From Dyella sp. C9 (lineage in GTDB: Bacteria > Pseudomonadota > Gammaproteobacteria > Xanthomonadales > Rhodanobacteraceae), in contig NZ_QIRF01000002.1 of NCBI RefSeq assembly GCF_003332825.1, positions 310,001 to 374,000 of the forward strand: a stretch of 64,000 bases of DNA, in the 5' to 3' direction. This document shows, one piece after another, positions 58,370-64,000 of the stretch; position 1 is the first letter of the stretch, and each line of letters begins with the position of its first letter. A program made the translations under genes and the position numbers. The notes below the pieces were generated by a model, which was given only the letters and a program-made list of their open reading frames with translations, made no database searches and was not told the DNA's origin.

Positions 58370-59791
58370 TTAGACAGCATTAGTGCGTTTGAGTAGCACC
58401 ATAGGCGTGCGCAGCATGATCTTGATGTCGAGCCAAAGCGACCAGTTCTTGATGTAGTGCAGGTCGTATTCGATGCGCTTGGCGAGATCGGTATCGCCAC
58501 GCAGGCCATGAATCTGTGCCCATCCGGTGATGCCGCCCTTCACGAAGTGCTTGTGCATGTAGCCCGGAATGGTGCGCTTGAACTCTTGCACAAACATCGG
58601 TCGCTCAGGCCGCGGCCCGACAATCGACAGCTCGCCGCGAAGCACATTAATGAACTGCGGCAATTCGTCCAGGCTCGTACGTCGAATGAATTTCCCGAAT
58701 CGAGTTGTCTTCTTGCTTCCGGCGTTGCCCCACTGCACACCCTGAGCCTCGACGTCCACGGGCATGGATCGGAATTTCAACATATCGAACTCTTTGCCAT
58801 CCATCCCCACGCGACGCTGGCGATAGAACACCGGACCTTTGCTGCTGATCTTGACGCCGACGGCCAAAGCAAACATCAATGGGCTAATAGTGAGCAAAAT
58901 GGCAACTGAGAGCAGGCGATCCACTACACCCTTCAATATATGGGCATGACCGGTTACGCGACTCGCACGCAGCGTAATGACAGGAACTCCCGCAAGCACA
59001 GCGGCGTGTTGATTGATCAACTCGTAACCAAAGAAATCCGGCACTAGACGAATAGTGGAAGGCTTGTCGATAGTCACCTGCAGTACTCGCTGGATCATGG
59101 CCTCGGCTCGCATGGGCAACGCCACCCATACCTGATCTGGACACCAGGCATCAAAGCCTCGATCAAGTTCATCAAAGTCGCCAAGACAAGGCACACCTTC
59201 GATGTCCACTTGATCGTAAGGTGTGCGCACGTACCCAATGATGTCCAACCCCGCCCACGCGCTTTTACGGGCTGCAGCGACAATGCGCTGCCCAGCTTGC
59301 GTACTACCAATGAGTAGCACGCGTCGCGAGTCCACACCTGTCGATCGAATATGTCCAAGTAGCCATCGAAGCAACAAGCGATCCGCCGACAGCAACATAC
59401 CGGTGGCCACGAACCAGGATGCGGCGCCAACGCGCGAATATTCGTCCGTAGTCTTGAGCGCCCAGCCGAGCATCAGGAGCACGACCATGACCACCGACCA
59501 GGCCAGCCAGACCCGCCCGATCTCCAGCCGGCGGCGTTCGCCGCGCCAGCTGCGATAGAGGCCAAGGGCAGGAAAGACCACCAAGGCGAGCAGCACGGTT
59601 CGCACCATGCCTCCTGCATATGGCGTACTCATGAGGAAGCTGCCGAACTTCAGGCGATAAATGACAAACGCCGTGAAGACGATCACAAAAACATCGCCGA
59701 CACGTAGCGCGACGTCCAAAAGAGCTGCATATTTTGACAGGAACTGGGACTCCGCCCGTTTGAGCTGCGGAACTCCTGGAATCGACAACAT
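58370..59791 (-). CDS. Undecaprenyl-phosphate sugar-1-phosphate transferase (GumD/WcaJ type)
   Basis: 473 aa from the ATG at 59791. Four N-terminal helices (about residues 25-150), a CoA-binding-like middle domain (RRVLLIGSTQAGQRIV) and the C-terminal bacterial sugar transferase domain: KGPVFYRQRRVGMDGKEF, MLKFRSM, GKFIRRTSLDELPQFINVLRGELSIVGPRPE. It starts the repeat unit by moving sugar-1-P (glucose in the closest known families) onto undecaprenyl phosphate. It heads the glycan-synthesis part of the locus. Confidence 0.94.
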   Translation of the reverse strand: MLSIPGVPQLKRAESQFLSKYAALLDVALRVGDVFVIVFTAFVIYRLKFGSFLMSTPYAGGMVRTVLLALVVFPALGLYRSWRGERRRLEIGRVWLAWSVVMVVLLMLGWALKTTDEYSRVGAASWFVATGMLLSADRLLLRWLLGHIRSTGVDSRRVLLIGSTQAGQRIVAAARKSAWAGLDIIGYVRTPYDQVDIEGVPCLGDFDELDRGFDAWCPDQVWVALPMRAEAMIQRVLQVTIDKPSTIRLVPDFFGYELINQHAAVLAGVPVITLRASRVTGHAHILKGVVDRLLSVAILLTISPLMFALAVGVKISSKGPVFYRQRRVGMDGKEFDMLKFRSMPVDVEAQGVQWGNAGSKKTTRFGKFIRRTSLDELPQFINVLRGELSIVGPRPERPMFVQEFKRTIPGYMHKHFVKGGITGWAQIHGLRGDTDLAKRIEYDLHYIKNWSLWLDIKIMLRTPMVLLKRTNAV

Positions 59792-60081
59792 CAGCGCACC
59801 TCGTCCTTGCTTAATTCGCAATAGCCTCGTTAGAGCCGACGCGAAAGTCCTGACCTGAAGCCAGAGGCCCCGCGCCAGGCAGCCACCCCCCGTCCCTGGG
59901 GGCCTGCCCATTTCTTTCATCGCCCCTCATTCACCCCTCCTGTGAATGAGTCGCCAGCCATGCAAGCATGGCACTTCAAGCAACCTGCAAACCTCAAGCC
60001 CTACCTGTTCATGGGTGATGCCGAAACATCACCCTGACCTTCCACCTACGTTAGCAACGACCCTTGCCGCTACCTCGTAGC

Positions 60082-62283
60082 TTATGCGGTGCTACTGCCG
60101 TACTCGTAATAGCCGTAGGAGTAATAACCTGTACTCCTTCGCTCAACAGCGTTGAATACGGCACCCTTGATCTGCACACCGTTTTGTTCGAATCGCTGCG
60201 CCGCGAGGGCGATCTCCTTCGCCTGATTCAGGCCGAAGCGGACCACCAACAGGCTGGTGCCTACGTGATGACCGATGATGGCCGCGTCGGTCACAGCCAG
60301 AATCGGCGGCGTATCAATGATGATCAGGTCGTACTGCGGCTGGAGCAGCTCGAGCAACTCCGCGAACCGTCCGTGCATGAGCAGCTCGGACGGATTCGGC
60401 GGCACCTTGCCGCGGGCGATGAAGGTCAGGCCTTCAGCGTACTGGACCGGCCGAAGCACTTCTTCCAACGGCAATTGCCCCGAGATGAGTTCGGACAGCC
60501 CCTTGTCGGGTCGACCACCGATGACGGTGTGTAGCGCGCCCTTGCGCATGTCGCCATCGATAAGCAGCACGCGCTGCCCACCCTTGGCGATCACGGCCGC
60601 CAGGTTCGACGAAATGAAGGTCTTGCCTGCGCCTGGGCTCGCGCCCGAAATCATCAGGATGTTGTTCTTGGCCTCAATACGAGCGAAATGCAGGCTGGTT
60701 CGCAGACTGCGCAACGCTTCCACTGCGAGATCCGCGGGCTCGTTGATGGCCAGCAGCTTCTGCTTGCCGTCGCCACGCCCACGACGCCCCTGCAGGAAGC
60801 TCTGCTTTTCCGCCACGCTGCTTGGAATGGATGCGTAAACCGGAAGACCAAGCTCTTCGATCGCCGCAGGGTCTTCCACCCCGCGGCTGAGCATCTGGCG
60901 CATCAAGACAAACGCAATGGCCAAAAAGCCGCCAAGGAAGGTCCCTCCGAGCACCACCAGCGCCTTCTTGGGCTTGGCTGGCTTGGAGATATCAACCGCT
61001 GCTGCATCGATGACGCGCACGTTGCCGACCGTCCCGGCCCGAGCGATATCCAACTGCTGCGCCTGATTGAGCAATCCCGTGTAGGTGGCATTCAACACTT
61101 CGGCATCGCGCGTCAGGCGCAACAGTTCCTGCTGCGTATCCGGCAGACCGCCGATTTGCTTGTCAATGCCATTCTTCTGCGCCTGCAACTGGGCAATCTG
61201 CTCCAGCAGGGCCTTGTAGGCGGGATGCTCGGCGGTAAAGCGACGCTCCATGTCGGCCTGCTGCAGGCGCAGCTGCTGGATGCTGGTTTCAATCGCTACC
61301 GTCTGATCAAGCAGTCCCTTGGTCTGCAGCGTGATGTCGACCGAATGCGCCCTGGTCTGGAACGCGTTCAGGGCATCCTGGGCCTTGTCCAGGTCCTGGC
61401 GAATGCGCGGCAGCTGTTCGCGTACGAACTTGAGGCTGTTGGCGGCTTCTGCCGAATTGCGCTCAACGTTCTGTTTGACGTAGGCCTGGCTCACGTGATC
61501 GAGAAGCGCCGCGGCCAAATCCGCGTCTTCATGATCGTAGGTGAGCTGGATGATGCCGGAGTCCTTGCCCTGCTCGGCCGCATTGATGTCCAGCTGAAGT
61601 TGGTTGATCACAGCCAACGCCGTATGGTGCGTTACGGCGAAGTGGGTTCCCGGATTGGCGCGGAGTTCGCGCACCTGCATGGTGAAACCGTGCCCGCTCG
61701 CCGCCTGGCCCACGCGGCCTTTGAGCATTTCATCGCCGTTGTAGTACAGCGTGTAGGCGCCGTTCTCCCCAGCCGTAAGCACCAGCTTTTTTTCTTCGAT
61801 CGACGCCGGCACGCCCATCTGGAAGATGTCGAGCTTCGAGCCGCCCCAGTCGTAACGGCTAAGGCCCAGCCAGGGCGAGGCGACATCGGCCGGCTGGTCC
61901 GGCACGAAATGACGGGACATCCAGCCGCCGAAAATCGGAAAGTGGTACGGAGCCACTTCGATCTGCATGTTGAGCTCGTCCACGGCCTTGCCGATCACCG
62001 TGCGCGACGTGATCAGGGCAATTTCCGTGGTCGCTTCGGAGCTGGAAGCGCCCAGCGTCTGGGTGATCGCGCTCAGGCCCGGAAGGTCCGGCACCTTCTG
62101 CTCCACCTGCACCAGCGCATCGGCCTCATACACCGGCGTACCGAGCACCGCGTAGCCCACGCTGAGCACGAAGAACACACCGGTGACGATGCCAATCAAC
62201 CACTTGTGATCGATCAACGTCCCCAGAAGCTCGCGCAGATCGATCTCGTCATCCTGCTGCGCGGTGGTTTGTGTTGCTGCCAT
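60082..62283 (-). CDS. Polysaccharide co-polymerase and bacterial tyrosine kinase (Wzc type)
   Basis: 733 aa. Wzz domain with helices at about residues 30-48 and 440-460 flanking a periplasmic coiled coil. Then a BY-kinase: Walker A in ISGASPGAGKTF (about 545-556), Walker A' VLLIDGDMRKG and Walker B LIIIDTPP. The tail VERRSTGYYSYGYYEYGSS holds five closely spaced Tyr, the autophosphorylation cluster. It controls chain length and export together with Wza and Wzb. Confidence 0.95.
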   Translation of the reverse strand: MAATQTTAQQDDEIDLRELLGTLIDHKWLIGIVTGVFFVLSVGYAVLGTPVYEADALVQVEQKVPDLPGLSAITQTLGASSSEATTEIALITSRTVIGKAVDELNMQIEVAPYHFPIFGGWMSRHFVPDQPADVASPWLGLSRYDWGGSKLDIFQMGVPASIEEKKLVLTAGENGAYTLYYNGDEMLKGRVGQAASGHGFTMQVRELRANPGTHFAVTHHTALAVINQLQLDINAAEQGKDSGIIQLTYDHEDADLAAALLDHVSQAYVKQNVERNSAEAANSLKFVREQLPRIRQDLDKAQDALNAFQTRAHSVDITLQTKGLLDQTVAIETSIQQLRLQQADMERRFTAEHPAYKALLEQIAQLQAQKNGIDKQIGGLPDTQQELLRLTRDAEVLNATYTGLLNQAQQLDIARAGTVGNVRVIDAAAVDISKPAKPKKALVVLGGTFLGGFLAIAFVLMRQMLSRGVEDPAAIEELGLPVYASIPSSVAEKQSFLQGRRGRGDGKQKLLAINEPADLAVEALRSLRTSLHFARIEAKNNILMISGASPGAGKTFISSNLAAVIAKGGQRVLLIDGDMRKGALHTVIGGRPDKGLSELISGQLPLEEVLRPVQYAEGLTFIARGKVPPNPSELLMHGRFAELLELLQPQYDLIIIDTPPILAVTDAAIIGHHVGTSLLVVRFGLNQAKEIALAAQRFEQNGVQIKGAVFNAVERRSTGYYSYGYYEYGSSTA

Positions 62284-62383
62284 GCTCGGTAGATCCAGAA
62301 AGGTCGGCTAGATTGGTGGAAGCAGGGGGCCTTTCGCATGAGCAATTTTCCTGCTCTTGTGTAGGCCTTTCCCTACATGAATG

Positions 62384-62842
62384 TCAGTTTCGGTTAGGTC
62401 TCAGGTGTGGCAGCCAGCTGCGCACAGCCTGATCGATCAAACCGTAGACGTGATCGAAGGCCTCGCGGCTTTGCCGATAGGGATCGGGTATGTCCGCGCC
62501 CTGCCCCCAGCGATCCAGCAGCATCACTTTGCCGCTGGCTTCGGGCGCCATGCGCATCATCTGCGTAACGTGCTCGCGCTCCATGGCCAACACCAGGTCG
62601 GCATCGCGCAACATGGCCGCATTGAGTTGCTGCGCCTCATGCGCGGAGCCGTCAACACCATGTTCTGAAAGCACTTGCAGCGCGGTTGCATCCATCGGCT
62701 TGCCGACGAGCGCGCCCAGACCGGCGCTTTCAAGTGAGGCGCCAGTACCGGCCAGATGATGACTAAACAGGAACTCGGCTGTCGGGCTACGACAGATGTT
62801 GCCTACGCAGACGATCAATATCCGTTTGAACACGACGTTCAA
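62384..62842 (-). CDS. Low-molecular-weight protein tyrosine phosphatase (Wzb type)
   Basis: 152 aa. The P-loop is CVGNICRS with Cys12 and Arg18, and the general-acid Asp lies in ADIPDPYRQS. It dephosphorylates the Wzc Tyr cluster, which is encoded directly downstream. First minus-strand gene after the divergent promoter region. Confidence 0.94.
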   Translation of the reverse strand: MNVVFKRILIVCVGNICRSPTAEFLFSHHLAGTGASLESAGLGALVGKPMDATALQVLSEHGVDGSAHEAQQLNAAMLRDADLVLAMEREHVTQMMRMAPEASGKVMLLDRWGQGADIPDPYRQSREAFDHVYGLIDQAVRSWLPHLRPNRN

Positions 62843-62960
62843 TGTCTTCCCGATGGTTCAGCCACTGCCACAGTAAAGCCGCCCTTCCGGGCAGCCATGG
62901 ACCTGCGTCAGACCCCTGTTTCACATCGCGCCAGGATGCAGCTGCTTTGGTACCTGACCT

Positions 62961-62988
62961 GTTTGCCCTCCCTGCGGAGTAGGCAAAC
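62961..62988. promoter_or_regulatory. Inverted repeat in the divergent exopolysaccharide promoter region
   Basis: GTTTGCC (62961-62967) and GGCAAAC (62982-62988) are perfect complements with 14 bases between. The 62843-63165 gap is the only divergent promoter space of the locus, so this could be an operator for both transcripts. A TTGACA hexamer at 63094-63099 is a candidate -35 for the plus-strand genes, but no good -10 follows. Confidence 0.35.
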
Positions 62989-63165
62989 CCCTCTTGCCAG
63001 TCAAGCCCAAGTTTTCACAGAATCCACATCCAAGACTTGCGATTGCCTTACAAGCATAACCACAACCGCGATCGCCGTCACGGAATACGAGCCTTGACAG
63101 GGAACTGTCGTTTTTCTGCAACATGTCGCCCGTCGTGGGCGCGATCCACCAACCAGGGGAATCTA

Positions 63166-63543
63166 GTGAAGAAAGTCATTGCGGTTGTTTTGCTGGCCAG
63201 CATGATCGGTCAATCGTTCGCACAGACCGCGGCCCCGGCCCCGGCCTCGCAGCCGGCGTCGCCGGCCGGCCAGACCGGCACAGGCGCAGGTGGCAGCACG
63301 GGTACGGCCAGCACGACTCCGGCCACTTCGGCAGGTGCGGGCGCCGCGGGTGCCGCTGGCACGGGTGTCGCAGGCGGCACGCTGGCTGCCGTGGGTGCCG
63401 CCGCAGCCGCCGCAGCAGCGGCCGTGGCCGCAAGCAGCGGTGGCGGCAGCAGCAGCGGCAACCAGAACTCCTCGCCGAGCACCGGCGGCTCGGGTGGCAC
63501 CGGTGGTACCACCGGCACCACCGGCACCACTGGCACCCACTAA
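63166..63543 (+). CDS. Small secreted Ala/Gly/Thr-rich protein upstream of wza
   Basis: 125 aa from a GTG at 63166 with AGGGGA 6 bases before it. The signal peptide KKVIAVVLLASMIGQSFAQ is clean. The mature chain is low-complexity: Ala/Pro/Gly/Thr, a poly-Ala helix-like core (GGTLAAVGAAAAAAAAAVAA), then a Ser/Gly/Asn run and a GGTTGTTGTTGTH end. No known domain. The poly-Ala/Gly centre could insert in a membrane. Its gene is followed by a strong hairpin and then the Wza-like gene. Confidence 0.75.
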   Translation: MKKVIAVVLLASMIGQSFAQTAAPAPASQPASPAGQTGTGAGGSTGTASTTPATSAGAGAAGAAGTGVAGGTLAAVGAAAAAAAAAVAASSGGGSSSGNQNSSPSTGGSGGTGGTTGTTGTTGTH

Positions 63544-63566
63544 GCCCAAAAGCTAGCCAGTCCTTG

Positions 63567-63594
63567 ATCCGCGCTGGCTTCGGCCAGCGCGGAT
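63567..63594 (+). terminator. Strong hairpin between the small protein and wza, weak T-tract
   Basis: A 12-bp perfect stem ATCCGCGCTGGC with a TTCG loop and GCCAGCGCGGAT, then TGTTGT. Very stable UUCG tetraloop hairpin. The T-run is poor, so it may be a partial terminator or an mRNA-stabilising element that makes more of the small protein than of Wza. Confidence 0.6.
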
Positions 63595-63627
63595 TGTTGT
63601 CGTCTGCACGTCACCGAAGTGGAAGTC

Positions 63628-64000
63628 ATGAACGTACGCAACGCCGTGGCCCTCGTCGCCGCGACCTTTCTGCTGCACGGATGCATCTGGGCACCTGGAC
63701 AACACATGTCCACCAACAGCCTGATGCGGTCCGCCGATGAAAACAGCCGCGTCGATATCGTACCGATCACGCCCAAGCAGATCGCCATGGACAAAGCAGC
63801 TGCCGCCACAGCCGCGCTGCCTCCCGAATTGCTTTCGTACAAGCCCGAGCCCTATCGCATCGGCGCGGGTGACACGCTGTACATCACGGTGTGGGACCAC
63901 CCCGAGCTGACCTCGCCAGCCGGCGCCCAGCAGCAGACACAGGCGAACGGCCGCTTGGTGCGCTCTGACGGCACCCTGTTCTATCCCTATGTGGGCGAAC
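63628..64000 (+). CDS. Polysaccharide export outer-membrane lipoprotein (Wza/GumB), 5' part
   Basis: The first 124 residues are in the window, start ATG 63628. Lipoprotein signal ATFLLHGC puts the lipidated Cys near residue 18. LSYKPEPYRIGAGDTLYITVWDHPELT matches the poly_export domain start (YxIGPGDxLxIxVWxHPELT), and LVRSDGTLFYPYVGE continues it. It forms the outer-membrane channel for the polysaccharide. The rest is beyond the right edge. Confidence 0.93.
   Translation, partial: MNVRNAVALVAATFLLHGCIWAPGQHMSTNSLMRSADENSRVDIVPITPKQIAMDKAAAATAALPPELLSYKPEPYRIGAGDTLYITVWDHPELTSPAGAQQQTQANGRLVRSDGTLFYPYVGE

Overview
The window is GC-rich chromosomal DNA of a gammaproteobacterium, most likely from the Xanthomonadales and probably Rhodanobacteraceae (Dyella/Luteibacter/Rhodanobacter-like). 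Three things suggest this: the thiS-thiG-trmB and rimK-retropepsin gene pairs, a gum/Wzy-type exopolysaccharide locus, and a dispersed repeat of the form GTAGGAGCGCACCCTGTGCG. The taxonomic call is inference; no rRNA gene is present.

Left third (1-31 kb). A minus-strand operon encodes an adaptor, an ATPase, two FtsX-type permeases and then a sigma-54-dependent (NtrC-type) response regulator cut by the window edge. A good -24/-12 promoter and a 33-bp palindrome lie upstream of it. Next come ppc, an S9 peptidase and ahcY, the last preceded by a well-formed SAH riboswitch. A complete minus-strand cbb3 oxidase operon follows: ccoN-O-Q-P, a small two-TM gene, ccoG-H-I-S and a TauE/SafE protein, behind a perfect FNR/ANR box. 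Here ccoG carries an in-frame amber codon at position 48. Then come metF (divergent), a DUF4124-like secreted protein, ilvE, a sensor kinase/response regulator pair, and two tandem paralogous secreted proteins of unknown function.

Middle (30-47 kb). rimK with its retropepsin-like partner, tRNA-Gly(CCC), a large FecR/DUF6600-like secreted protein, thiS, thiG and trmB are followed by a minus-strand chaperone-usher fimbrial operon (major pilin, chaperone, usher, adhesin 1, usher-tail remnant, adhesin 2). Adhesin 2 is frameshifted at a G6 run between its two domains. The decayed usher C-terminus between the adhesins suggests adhesin-module duplication or exchange. An SLC13/TrkA-C transporter, a PAP2-like membrane protein and galE follow.

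Right part (47-64 kb). This is an exopolysaccharide assembly locus: GumD/WcaJ-type initiating transferase, four glycosyltransferases, an acyltransferase, a MurJ-like flippase, a Wzy-like polymerase, a PslG-like secreted glycosidase, Wzc tyrosine kinase and Wzb phosphatase, all on the minus strand. Divergently, a small Ala/Gly-rich secreted protein and the start of a Wza/GumB lipoprotein lie on the plus strand. The stretch of about 48-57 kb is visibly AT-richer than its surroundings and ends near an IS3-type transposase tail, which fits horizontal acquisition.
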